Below, piece by piece: positions 20,935 through 31,489 of a DNA stretch of 64,000 nucleotides (position 1 is its first letter; each line of letters opens with the position of its first letter). Position numbers and translations under genes: made by a program. The notes beneath the pieces are model-generated. The model did no database searches. It was not told the DNA's origin and saw nothing but the letters and a program-made list of their open reading frames with translations. Origin of the DNA: Oscheius tipulae (Eukaryota > Nematoda > Chromadorea > Rhabditida > Rhabditidae); the NCBI GenBank assembly GCA_037178975.1, contig JASJZH010000005.1, positions 1,984,001 through 2,048,000 of the forward strand, in the 5' to 3' direction.

Positions 20935-21298
20935 GTGAGAACATCATCGTCAGATCTGGCAAGAATAGCACGTGCATTCATCACGTGCATTTTAATATGA
21001 ATCATAGCGCCCTAGATCAGTTCTGAAAGGCATCTGATATTGAGTTTTGAACAGCTTACCAGTCCTTTACAGGATTTCACACAATCGTTGTTAAGGTCAA
21101 TCATATTTGGCTACCGCATGAAGAAACGCACTTTGATCATGATTATCATCGCGATTAAAGCTATCTTCTTTCCGATTTTTGTAAGTAGAGATACATTTGT
21201 CTTTTTCGGTTTCCTTTAGATCCGTCTGGGATCACAAGTCTAAAAGATCCATATTTAATGAGCTGTTCAGTGGTATATGATTATTTCTGCATACATGA

Positions 21299-22258
21299 CA
21301 TCTGACCAACTTCTTCCTGAATGGGTTGAAGATTATCTGTCTGAAGTCCAAAATCGGACAATTTATGCTACGGGTGGCGAAACTGACGCTCTCGTAATTT
21401 ATGTCAACTACGTATGGACGTATTCAGCATTCCTTCCGTTGACCTGATTATTTATCTGTATTCTAATGCGGATTGCAAGAGATCTAAGACAGTTTACCCA
21501 AAACATCAGTGAAAACAAAGAAAATACACAGAGCCTTTTATTAATGTACATTAATGTATGTAATACGAAAGAGGAACCGACAAGAATCTAAAGCAGTCCC
21601 ATCATATGTTATCACTTGTAGACACTTGCAGAAATCTTAGTGCTGTCGGCATTGTACTAATTGTTTTGTAGACCGACATCGAGGGGGATCCCGAATTTGT
21701 CATGAAAGACATCTGGAAACGTGCAGAAGGGTGCCTACATGGAGTGCCCAAGTTGATTACACAGAAGTTGTTACACGACTCTCAGAGAACTTTGACATCA
21801 TTGCTGTAAGTTCTGTCTGATCTCTACAACAAGAAAACTTTAATACGATTCAGTAGTAAGGATAGCAACGTGTTGGTTTCCGGAAGGAATTTTGTCACCA
21901 CCAGAGAATGATGAATAAAATGACGATTACATCGTGACTTAAAAGAGCATCGAAGTCGCCAAATATCCTAAGCCGAAAGACATGGAAGGGTATTACTGGG
22001 GTTCATTTTGTAGAGAACATTTCTATTAGGGCAGAACTTCGTCTTGCCACTGCCTAAAAAAAACCCTCATTCCAGCAATATAGTAAATGCGACGTTGTCA
22101 TGCTGTGTGATTTGAAAGACATGCTGCCGAAAATGATTGTCAACAAGGTGTTTATCTGTTTTGGGAAAGAACTGAAACCTTTTAGGCATTGGGAAAGATG
22201 ATACTTAGGGATGCAGAAAAAAACCAGACCCACTTTCATGACCTCAAAGAAAAGAAGG
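21299..22258 (+). CDS. Unrecognised multi-exon gene
   Basis: A chain of plus-strand coding blocks, each flanked by AG before and GT after. 21299-21448 begins MTSDQLLPEWVEDYLSEV. About 21672-21807 reads TDIEGDPEFVMKDIWKRAEG and ends before GTAAGT. About 21943-22007 reads VAKYPKPKDMEGYYWGSF. 22076-22147 reads SKCDVVMLCDLKDMLPKM. 22186-22257 reads GKMILRDAEKNQTHFHDLKE. The blocks have normal charged/hydrophobic mixes, unlike random frames. I do not recognise a family, cannot connect all the phases, and the first block may belong to something else. An open block at about 21448-21590 (ILMRIARDLRQFTQNISENK) may also belong here. Confidence 0.35.
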
Positions 22259-22299
22259 TGTGACAATTTTTTGATACGATGTAGTAGACATTAGTGTTA

Positions 22300-23090
22300 A
22301 AATATTTTTAAACTCTTGATATAAACAGTTATTCATGTTTGTGGGCTAAGAGACTCGGGTCTGAACTATGCAACAGTCTTCAAATTGTCGATTTGTAATT
22401 ATGCAACCATGACACAAGTTTATTCAACCAGACAAGCAACTCAGTGAGCTGTTTCGCCAGGTGCTCACTCATAATCGTTCTGTCTACTCAATAGAATAGT
22501 GCAGTTTCCTGTCAACAGGTTATGTATACTCGATAATGTGGGGTCTCGGCGAGAAACACCTGATTGCACGATTTCTAATCTTTAATTAAAACTTTCGTTG
22601 TCCCTTCCATACTTTCGTACATGTGGATTTTTAAGAGGAGCTCGAAAAACCCTTGTTTATTCAAATCTGAACGAAATTCGCTTTTCCTCGAAACCTCGAA
22701 ATTGACCTTGCCTTTTCGTCTGCTTTTGGACACATGTGTGGACTGATAAAGCAAGGAACTACTCTGTAACTAACAAATTTTTCGACAAGCGAGCAACTTT
22801 CACACTTTTGTAGCGGCACTAAGCTTATAGCTAGGATTATAAGTCGCGCTGTGCACATTTAGTTGTACTGCGACGTTCCGCGGAACTAAAGTCCGCCTCC
22901 ATTACCAAAGCACGAGCTCGATCTATTCGAACTCGATCCCTGGTATCTTGGGTTATTCCCGCATTCCCTTTACAGACAATCAGAAATTTTTTGCTTAATC
23001 CCAACTAATCTTTGATTGTCAAGCTGTTCAACGATTTCAATTTTCAAGCAGCTGCTTCAACACCTCACGAACCGATCGCACTCTTCTCTA
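22300..23090. other. No gene recognised; palindromic motif
   Basis: No supported coding sequence. GTTCCGCGGAAC at about 22874, followed by AAAGTCCGC, is repeated at about 45848 as TTTGTTCCGCGGAACAAA with AAAGTCCGC, so it belongs to a dispersed repeat. Some of this stretch must act as the promoter region of the receptor gene starting at 23094. Confidence 0.45.
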
Positions 23091-23093
23091 CCG

Positions 23094-24199
23094 ATGAAGA
23101 TTGTCTGTCCTGAACTTGACTTTGACTATGAAAAAACACATAAAATATATTTTTGGATACAGCACGGTGTATCTATTGTTAGTATACCATTCAACACTTT
23201 TGTTCTTTACTGCATACTGTATCGTTCTCAGAGTCAGAACAAGCTCTATACATGGATTCTATTTACTCATCAAATGTCAGCGTTCGCAGCAAATATTTGG
23301 GTGGCTATATGAAAACCACTTTAAAAAATAGTTTTGCAGATCAACTTCTTTTGGCAGCCGAAAGTTTACCTGCCATTTCTTATTTTACGCTCAGTTGGAC
23401 CAGGTGCCAGATATCTTAATGGAATGCATCTAGTCACAGTTGGTGGCATATTCGTCGTTAGCGAGCTACTGACAGCGATGTATCTATTCTTTAGTCGCTT
23501 TCTAATTCTTCAAGGCTACGGCGGAGTACCATTGAAATGGAGCTGGCATATAGCCGTTACGATATTTCTACTAATCATTACCTTCTTTTTTTTTTGGAAT
23601 GTAGCTCCTAACACAACAAGCATCGTAACTCATTTGGTGGATGTAGGCTTTAAGATTGTTGTCTCATCAAGTCATCTCGATTCCAGAAATACAGTTGCAT
23701 TCATGATTCTATTCTGGAAATGCCAAACCTACTAATTGTTGATATTAAAAGTGAACAACCTTTCCTGATCGTTGGCATAATGGACGTCACATTTGTTCTG
23801 ACATCTACCGCATTCTTTGTCGTCGCATGTGTTAGAATCTTGAACAAAAGAGTCTTGTCTCTCAGTTCAAAAAAGAAGCAGAGAAAGTTCTTGATACAAG
23901 CTGCTCTTCTTATCACGTTTCCAATGCTGACAATTTTTGTTCCTGGTGCGCTAATTGCTCTATTACTCTTAACAAACAGTTTTGATTTCACTTGTAAGTC
24001 ATTAGAAGATGGAAAATGATTTTTTTTTCTAGGGCTTAGTGACGTATTTTTTGCCGCCGGTTCAACTTACGACATTGGCACGGGATTGATACTGATCGCC
24101 ATGAATCCAAATTATTATATATTCAGGAAAAGAGCAACGGTTGCTTCCTTGAAAAGCAAGGATTTTCAAAAGAGATCGTCTGTAATACGCATGCAATAA
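23094..24199 (+). CDS. Serpentine (7TM) chemoreceptor, apparently intact
   Basis: Four exons fit in phase: 23094-23300, 23340-23636, 23687-23993 and 24033-24199. Introns are 39, 50 and 39 bases with GT...AG ends. The product is 325 aa. Helices are visible in order: HGVSIVSIPFNTFVLYCIL, QMSAFAANIWVAI-like, LVTVGGIFVVSELLTAMYLF, WHIAVTIFLLIITFFFF, DVTFVLTSTAFFVVACVRIL, AALLITFPMLTIFVPGALIA, then VFFAAGSTYDIGTGLILIAM ending MNPNYY. A basic loop SSKKKQRKFLIQ precedes helix six and the tail is Ser/Lys-rich. This layout (Ser-Lys loop, MNPxYY end) matches nematode chemoreceptors of the Str superfamily (Srh/Sri/Str-like). The ligand is unknown and the exact subfamily is not assigned. It is likely expressed in sensory neurons, by family analogy only. 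An in-frame ATG lies upstream at 23016; 23094 was chosen because it fits the usual N-terminal length. Confidence 0.8.
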
Positions 24200-24221
24200 A
24201 ATGTTTCTAATATTCTCGAGG

Positions 24222-24703
24222 TACCAAACTTGATAATAATTAACATTGATGATATTCCTCTACTATTCACAGTTTGTGCAATTGACGTCATTTTTCTTAT
24301 CTTTTACGTGACTTATTTTGTTGTTGGTTCTGTTCGAATCTTAAACAAAAGTGCCTTATCCGTCAGCTCAAAAAAGAAACAGAGCAAGTTTCTTCTGCAA
24401 ACTGCTCTTCTTTTAACTTTCCAAGTTTGATAGTTGCTGTTCCTACGCTACTTATTGGCATAGTCGTTGTAACAGGCAGCTTTGGTTACACATGCAAAGA
24501 GTTTTTTGTTTTTTGTAAACTATTGGTTTTCAGGGATAGGTGACGTATTTTTCGCTGCAGCGTCTACATATGACCTTGAAACAGGGCTGATACTTGTAGT
24601 TATGAATCCCAACTACTACAAGAAGCCCAATAGAAGAGCAAATGTTGCTGTCCTGAAAAGCAAAATGTTTCATAACAGATCCACGGTAGTTAGATCGAAA
24701 TAA
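24222..24703 (+). pseudogene. Tandem partial copy of the chemoreceptor (last two exons)
   Basis: The sequence repeats exons three and four of the gene just upstream: FVVGSVRILNKSALSVSSKK, then VAVPTLLIGIVVVTG, then after a TTTTCAG acceptor GDVFFAAASTYDLETGLILV and MNPNYYKKPNRR to a TAA at 24701-24703. The first two exons are absent. One base is missing at about 24420, putting a TGA in frame (FQV*). It is a decayed tandem duplicate. Confidence 0.75.
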
Positions 24704-25189
24704 ATTGTCTGGTCTTTCGTTTCGTTAAACATTCGTTCTTGTGTGCTGATGGGGGAACAATACATCGTATTTTTATGTGCTCGGGTAGCACCATTTTTCC
24801 ACCAGGGATACAAACTTTACTTGATGAATAAAATCGAATTTGAAGTAAGAAAATGTATTTATCAGCTCGTCATGATTGGGTATTTTGTTGCTAAAAGTGG
24901 AATCTTCGGAGCTCTTTATTGTTCGTTCTCACCTTGTTTTCCTATAAATACAATATTGTAGAAACTTGTCACTCACTTTCTTTTCCAAAATGATGTCACC
25001 GTTTCAAAAGTTGGAAAATTCTAGTATAAGTGCAAATCTATAGGCCAACATTTAATGATTTGTGCGAGTCCAGGTTTGCAGGTTTTTTTTAGGTTTGCGA
25101 TGCGTGGCTCATTTGTAGCCCCATATTCAGCAACTTTTCAGAAGATAAGAAAGGTGGGAAGGACGGTGGTTTGCCCGAAAGGTAGTCAG

Positions 25190-25336
25190 AACTCACGAAC
25201 TATACCACCCATATGCTCCATGAAGAAAGTTGCTTGGAAGTCGATGATTTTTACATTCATACAATACTAAAGGCACCAGAAACAGAGCAAGGAGTGCGAT
25301 CATTTATTGGTCTAGCACTTCATATCATCTACATCT
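25190..25336 (+). pseudogene. Possible Ty3/gypsy reverse transcriptase fragment
   Basis: A plus-strand open block contains VDDFYIHTILKAPETEQGVR followed by SFIGLALH, similar to the end of the thumb region in gypsy-type polymerases (P-x-P-E...LRSFLGL). Only about 45 residues are open and there is no other domain. The match is weak. Confidence 0.25.
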
Positions 25337-25355
25337 AGTGCAGCTGTAGCTATGC

Positions 25356-26393
25356 CTAAGGCAAGCTGCGGTAGGTCAGCATGACATTGACCTGCTCAGT
25401 TCTACGGTCAAAAAGAGTTGTCGAGTGATTTGGGTTTCCGGATAGCTGAAACATGGATGTAAAATAGTTACAGTTTTCCAAACCGCAGTGCCGTTGGTGG
25501 TCCCTGGCAAGAAGGCAGGGTTGCCCACTCCCTGGCAAGAGACACTGTCTCCGACAACTTCATCACCATTGGAGTAAATGTAGTGTCGGTAAGTGCCTTC
25601 ATAGCCAGATAGCACATTGATTCCTTTTGTTGTGTCCTTATAGAATGCTGACGTACACTTCAGGCCGGTTTGACCGTTATTGCAAGCGGGAGAGGCAATC
25701 CAAACAAAAAAATTGTCGCATTGCTCGGCCCCGTGATTAGCGCCAGCGACTGAAACGAATGCAGTGATGCTGCCGGAAAGAGAAGGACCGAGGTTGACGG
25801 TTGAACTATCAATGCATTCTCCTCCAAGAATTGCCTAAAACCGTTTTAGCAGTTCAATCAAGTATTCTTACCTTTCGTGCAATAGGGGAACCCATGGAGT
25901 AGGCCACGACATCGACCGACGAGTTGTAGAAGCCGATGACCGACTCGAACATCCAACGAACTTGTTGCACATTGTTGCAAGTCATTCGATCTACAATGTT
26001 TGTCGGCTGATTTCCGACACCGTAAGTGGTTGCCAGAACGTGCTGTCCATTCCAACCGGCAGTGATAAAGCTTTCTCGGTTGAGAGCAAGCTGACCAGCA
26101 TCGTTGGCTCTACCATGAACCAGCACAAGTGGGCGGTAGCTGAAAACGTTTCGGATGATCGGCATTGAAAGTTTAGAACAAAAGACAGTCAAAAAATATG
26201 AATTATCCCTTGCTACTTACGTCAAAGGTCCTGGACCGCCTCCAAAACTGCCTACTACGGGGTTGTAGTCCAATCGGTTAAGTTTGGTTGCTACATCAGC
26301 ACCTTTGTTTGCAGTGATCCAAGCTAAAAAGCCTGGCTCCAATGCGCCCAAGGCCAAGTTGGCAGAGAGGAGTATGAACAGAGGACCGAACAT
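25356..26393 (-). CDS. Class 2 (EstA-like) secreted lipase
   Basis: Four exons in phase on the minus strand: 26393-26221, 26139-25872, 25834-25472 and 25445-25356, with introns of 81, 37 and 26 bases. The product is 297 aa. It begins with a signal peptide (MFGPLFILLSANLALGALEP), then LVLVHGRANDAG (oxyanion-loop region), then VDVVAYSMGSPIARK with the nucleophile Ser in Y-S-M-G. The next exon has GGECIDSS, VSVAGANHGAEQC and IYSNGDEVVGD (acid Asp), and the last exon has NPNHSTTLFDRRTEQ (catalytic His). Six or more Cys suggest disulfides and secretion. The arrangement matches the nematode lips family (lipase class 2). It likely hydrolyses short-chain esters or triglycerides in the gut lumen, by family analogy. 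No operon partner is evident, and no defect is seen. Confidence 0.88.
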
Positions 26394-26399
26394 TGCCTA

Positions 26400-27490
26400 G
26401 AATGATGATTGAATACTCTCTGAACTTATTTATACCGACAAAGTGAACGCCAGTGACCGAAAATGAATCGTTTATTGAATTATTCATATTCTAACCGATT
26501 ACAGCAGGGCAAACCATCATGGACTTTTTTTTTTTAAAGAAGAACTGATAATCGATCTGAAACTGTTATACTTTAGTTGTATAGCGTGTAGATCGTTTTA
26601 TTACATATCGATTGAGATTTCTAATAATATCTTCAATAACTGATCGTGGACGACAAGAACTTAAATGTACCATTCTGAGTTCGAAGCGCGATAAATGCGA
26701 AGCTGTAACGAACCACGAAATGTAATATCCAGAGGAGACTGACCGGGCATTTTAACTACATCAGGATTAGCTATTTAGCGTAAAAAAAGTTGTGAAGAAC
26801 CGCAACCTGGCTATCGATGTGAAATTGAACAGGGAGTCTGCAGAGATCAATGTGGGGAAACGACAAACTGAGAAGAATAGATTGTTTGCCAATGAACATG
26901 TCATTTCAAGATCTCAAGGAAACAAGGTACAAAGGTTTATCCTTTTAACCTTTCTCATCAACGGTTAGTTCGATTGAAAAAGGCTCTCAAATATCAAGAT
27001 GGATCTTTCAACTTTTTTGGCCCTTACTAATGGTTTTGTTGACTTCCAAATCAAACTGTATTTCTACAACTTTGTAATGGAACACTGCAAAACAACAGCT
27101 TCCATCTTGAGCGTATCTGCTCATCAGCAATCGAATGTACAGATGCATCGGTCTCACATTCTTTGTCTCTCCGGTCCTCACTAGCTGTTTTTTTATTTCT
27201 GTGTATCTTTCTGATAATACTTTCTCCTTTGAACATGTGACATATATTTTGTACAGCTAATGCCTTTTCTTTGACCAACATTTGCTGCAAACCGCGCATA
27301 GTAACATCCAGTTTTTTTTCTTCTTTTTGCTCTCCAGCTCTTTTTGAGCCTTCGTGCTCAAATGACTCCTCCACCTCCTGCTCCCGCACCTGTTTCTGCA
27401 AGTTCTGAGCCTGAAGGTGGTGACTCGGGTCCCCAAGGCTCGCCAGGTGCAAGCGCACCATTTCGTGGCCCTCGAATGAAAATCTGTACT
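26400..27490. other. No gene recognised
   Basis: The AT-rich left part is the presumed promoter side of the lipase gene (it transcribes leftward). An open minus frame at 27051-27509 is charged and helical (QVREQEVEESFEHEG) but has no family match or splice support, so I leave it out. Confidence 0.4.
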
Positions 27491-27501
27491 GTTGCTTGCA
27501 G

Positions 27502-27838
27502 TGGTACAACTGCTATTTCGGCTATCACTGTGAAGCATTTTATCCCAATTGCCGTGGGCGAAACTGGTAATGGGACTACTTGTAAAATTCGCTAGTTTCA
27601 GACAACAACCATATTCTCGCTGTGTTCGCAACTATCTATGGAGAAATCTGGTTGGATTGGTATAACTGTCCCAAGGAGAACTATTGTTGCGGAGGCTCTG
27701 AATCAGTCAGTTCATATTTTTAAGACAACTTCCGCTGTTTTCAGATCTGCAATCCTCCCGGCTACTGTATGTGGGGGAACTTACCGCGTCAATGGCAATT
27801 GCGTTGACTACGATTGCCCCAGCTCTTCGCCCTTCTAA
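27502..27838 (+). CDS. Possible small cysteine-rich protein gene
   Basis: Three blocks separated by GT...TTTCAG introns. The first, after a TTGCTTGCAG acceptor, reads WYNCYFGYHCEAFYPNCRG. The second reads AVFATIYGEIWLDWYNCPKE followed by NYCCGGSES. The third, after TGTTTTCAG, reads either ICNPPGYCMWGN or, in the other frame, TYRVNGNCVDYDCPSSSPF with a TAA at 27838, followed by AATAAA at about 27861. Paired Cys and Tyr/Trp content suggest a secreted disulfide-rich peptide. The start and the correct final frame are unresolved. Confidence 0.35.
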
Positions 27839-28104
27839 ACATGTTCATTATTAACTTTATAAATAAAGCATGCTTATGAACCTGATGACTTTTACCAAAT
27901 ATGAAGCAAACTGCGTCACTATGTTTTCCTCACTAGCTGCAGTAGACGAAAGCTCCACTTGCTGTGCCCTTGGAAAAACTTATATATTCAGCAAGTAGAT
28001 CGGAACTTAATAGAGCAATAAATACCAGCTCATTCATGTCTGTAAACATTAAATCGGACAGCTCTAAAGAAACTGACTGGCAACTATGGAAGATACCGTG
28101 ACGA

Positions 28105-28240
28105 TAGAAGTACCAAGCATTTATTTATTTATGATTGTCATAATATTCGATATGTCGCATTTTGCTCTGTCTGAAGTTGTCGGGATCCACCTTAGCCATC
28201 TATACTCAATTCTCGCCACATCTTGTCGAGACCACGGCCT
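28105..28240 (-). repeat. LINE-derived 3' tail repeat (second copy)
   Basis: The stretch TTTATTTATTTATGATTGTCATAATATTCGATATGTCGC and what follows matches 16625-16740 closely, including GAAGTTGTCGGGATCCACCTTAGCC. On the minus strand it ends with TAAATAAATAAA. It is a short 5'-truncated insertion of the same non-autonomous LINE family. Confidence 0.7.
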
Positions 28241-28985
28241 CCGTTCGCATATTGTCCTTGTCAGCGTATCGTAGATTCGTGAGTATTTTTCCACAAAACT
28301 TATAAACAGTACAGAATCGACAAGAGCGCAAAAGTCTAGAATTTTTCATTCCCACTGTTTTCTCAAGTCTTCAAAGTGTTTCTCTCGATGCTCGACTGTG
28401 TCCACCATAATTGTGTTGGTCCTCCTCTGAGGGAAGATGCCCTCATTCCTGAAGATGAGCCAGCAGCCGAAGAAGACTCTTCTTGTTGCAGAGTTCTGGA
28501 AATGTTCGTATGCCTTTACATAGTCTCTTCAGCGGCAAAGTTGGAAATAGTCCTTCTTTTTAATCGTGACTACACCCGTGTCGATGTGCCTACGTTGAAT
28601 ACTCAGCCAAGCTGCTTTTAAAAAATTTCTTTACCTGTTTACGGTTTACGACCTCTACCTCTGTTCTGGAAGAAGACCAGCATCACGTATGTCGATAATT
28701 CATAGTGCACCTACTGCGGCAGGAGGGTAGATTCTCTTCGACCCTGTGATTGGAGCTTGCTCTCACAACAGTTTCTACTAGGCGCCCTGATATGTAGGCA
28801 CAGCCTCGAGTGTTTCAAACTATATTACTACTGTAAGTCAATCCCTGAAACCCTCTGCTACTCCCCAATCCTTTTCCTCATCATATTGTATGTAACTAAT
28901 GTTTGATTAGGACAGAATATTCTAATCTAATTTAATCTAAACTGTAGTGGAACTGAAAGGCGGAAAACTGTTGGTTGACCGTTTG
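28241..28985. other. No gene recognised
   Basis: A plus-strand open frame at 28376-28621 has no motif I can recognise and no splice context. The stretch otherwise holds nothing I can support. Confidence 0.4.
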
Positions 28986-28989
28986 ATTT

Positions 28990-31270
28990 TAAGAAGTTTG
29001 CAAAAAACATATTTTTTCCAGGAAACTTGGAAACATGTAGAGTACTATTTCAATACTAACCAGATCGTAGGCATGACTGAGATGAGAGGTATCGGTCCCA
29101 AGAGGAATATCCGTAAAGAAGACCGAGTAGCAGATGAGGCCGGCCACAATGACCTGAAAGTTGACTGTGAGAACTTTTTTCAAGATTGATATTTGAAACA
29201 AGCTATCATCTGGATCCCGTAGTCGGACTCCTCCTGTACCTTACAAACGAAATTTTTCTGACCAAACCAAGCGAATTCTCTAAATATTTCACCGATATGT
29301 TAGGGCTTAACAATTCTGACAATCGTTTACGTTTTCATTTCTCGTCTTCGAACTAATTGTTTTATTGTCAGTACAAGTTGCGAGCAAATGTTTCAAAACG
29401 CTTCTTTCATCTGCGGGATTTCCCTGCCTTATTTCCTCTGACTCACCCTTCCAATAAAGTCACAAATCGCGACCGGAATGATGTATCTGGTCGCTCTAAT
29501 GTTCTCTGTCAATTGGTATCTGCCAGACAGAGCCAAATTGTTGTCATGACGATCGTCGTAGACCTTCTTGTTGTAGTACAGAATGTAAAACAGTGCCTGG
29601 AAAACTTATACTTATTTTATTACCGGGTTCAAAACACGAACCACAGCTGTCAAGATGTCAATCAAGAACTCTGAAGCTGTGAGAATGTAGTCGAAGGTGG
29701 CACCTAGAACAGTTTTTTGTGGGTGTGAAAAGTTCAAAATACCGATGTTGACGTATTTGAGGAGAGTGACAACAATGGCTGGGAGGATCTAAATAGTTTC
29801 TAGTTTTTGGGATGAAAAATGTTTCAGTTTTGATCCTTCTTCTAATGTGGACTGCGCTCGTTTCTTCTTTCACCTTTTTGACATTTTTTTTCAAGTTCCA
29901 CTTATATATAGTGTTTTTGGTCAAGCGGTCGCTGGTTTTCGATCTCTTCGTAAGTTTCATGTATCTGGTCTGGTTTAATCCAAACCCTAAGAATCTTTCC
30001 GAATGTCTTCAAACTGTGAGCATTTATGTATGCTACTAAGAGCTTCTACACAAAAACCTAAAATCGAACCAAAATTCTCGTCTTTTGTTTCAAAGTCTAG
30101 TTGTATTGTTCTGGGATAACAGAAACAGATGTTTTCCGTCCGCGTCGAACATTCTGTTGTGTCAACAGCTAAAATATGCAAATATGTTACAAACGTCATA
30201 AGTTCAAGACATCTAGATTCTGTTATTAATATTGTCGTCTTTTTTGTTTTAAAATTGAGAACAGAACCTAAATTCAATGATTGAAAACGGTTCAGGGAAC
30301 AGTTTGATGTTCTCGATACACAAATTTCATTTCAAAATTTATGTTTTACGCAGTTTAGACATCTTTCCTCATAACGTAACTGTTTGTGTCCTTTGAGTTT
30401 ATTTCTCGAAATCGTGGAAATTGCAAGGTTATGGACAAGACTTGCATTGCTAGCTTTATTGTTTCACATTCTACTTGTATATTCCCAGAATAACAAAAGA
30501 CCGTTTGTCCACATGTTCTTTTTCAAAATTTCCAAAATTCAGAGCTGACTCACCCCCAGGAATCCAATGATACTTGTATCCATGAAGGATTTGCACTTTT
30601 TCTCATAGCTCGACGACCTCCACGAGGCATAGACCCGCTCAACCACCAGAGCAAACCAGGAGCCGGTGAAGAGATATCCGCCGAAGAAGAGCAAATAGGT
30701 CAGGGATAGCTGGAACTTTTTGCGGTTCCCTACAATAAAATGGCAAAACCCTTACCACAAATTCAGTGTTGGCATTGCCGATGCAGCAGAAACGCTGGAC
30801 GATCAAAATGGAGCGCTGCAGGTTGCTTAGTAGGTAGCCACTGTTGGCCAGCTGGAGAAGGATTCTGGAATTTTCTGTGAACTTTTAAGAAAAGATTTAT
30901 GCTATATGACTTTTGTGTGAAACACTTGTAGTTCAATTACATAATTTTCTACCTTTGCACAGCAAAACGTGGTTTTGAAGAAAAAAAACTTGTGCTATAT
31001 ATACTTGCACTGAAACATTGCAAGAATAAAGTTTATGCTCGAAAAGTCGTCGTTGTTCATTGTAAAACTGAAATCTCCTGGACTTTTAGAGACTCGAACG
31101 TACCTAAAGTTGATGTGAAGTGTCCTCTGATACATGCAGATGTACGTCACCACTGGGTAGGCCACAATGAAGCAAATGTTCATCACCAGCTCCAGACTGT
31201 AAAGCACGTAATTCCATAAATCGAGTTCATAGTTGGGGGAAGCAGGTTTTAGAGTAGTTTCGGTAACCAT
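28990..31270 (-). CDS. Sra/Srab-like serpentine chemoreceptor
   Basis: Six minus-strand exons: 31270-31104 (MVTETTLKPASPNYELD, helix LVMNICFIVAYPVVTYIC), 30864-30756 (LANSGYLLSNLQRSILIVQR), 30729-30554 (FQLSLTYLLFFGGYLFTGSW then VVERVYASWR), 29788-29624 (ILPAIVVTLLKYVNIGIL), 29596-29447 (ALFYILYYNKKV, then LALSGRYQLTENIR) and 29153 downward (VIVAGLICYSVFFTDIPL). The L-S-x-R-Y-Q-x-x-E-N motif is the hallmark of Sra/Srab receptors. Phases agree except between exons two and three, where the only intron is 26 bases (gtaaggg...ttgtag) and one base is missing for the frame. That is either a sequencing error, a missed junction or early decay. The last exon's end is unclear. It is likely a sensory receptor in chemosensory neurons. 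Confidence 0.7.
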
Positions 31271-31289
31271 GCTGAAAGATTTTGGATTT

Positions 31290-31480
31290 AAAGGGGAATG
31301 AGAGAGACACAGAGACACGGAGACAGAGAGATAGAGAGACATAGGGACAGAGAGACAGGAAGACGGAGAGTCAGCGAGACAGTGAGGCAGAGAGACTGAG
31401 GCGTAGAGAGACTGAGCGACAGAGAGACAGGAAAACAAAAATAGAAAAACAAAGAGACAGAAAGAGAGACAGGGCAAATA
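31290..31480. repeat. GAGACAGA simple-repeat tract
   Basis: About 190 bases of imperfect GAGACAGA units on the plus strand, directly upstream of the Sra/Srab-like gene start. It is the longest tract of this repeat in the window. Confidence 0.85.
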
Positions 31481-31489
31481 TCTAGAGAG

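Noticed and set aside
27051-27509. 152-codon minus-strand ORF, charged and helical
   Set aside because: No motif, no splice support, and it overlaps the better cysteine-rich exons on the other strand.
31310-31477. ORF rich in Ser-Leu-Cys upstream of the Sra/Srab-like gene
   Set aside because: It is a translation of the TCTCTGTC simple repeat, not a protein.
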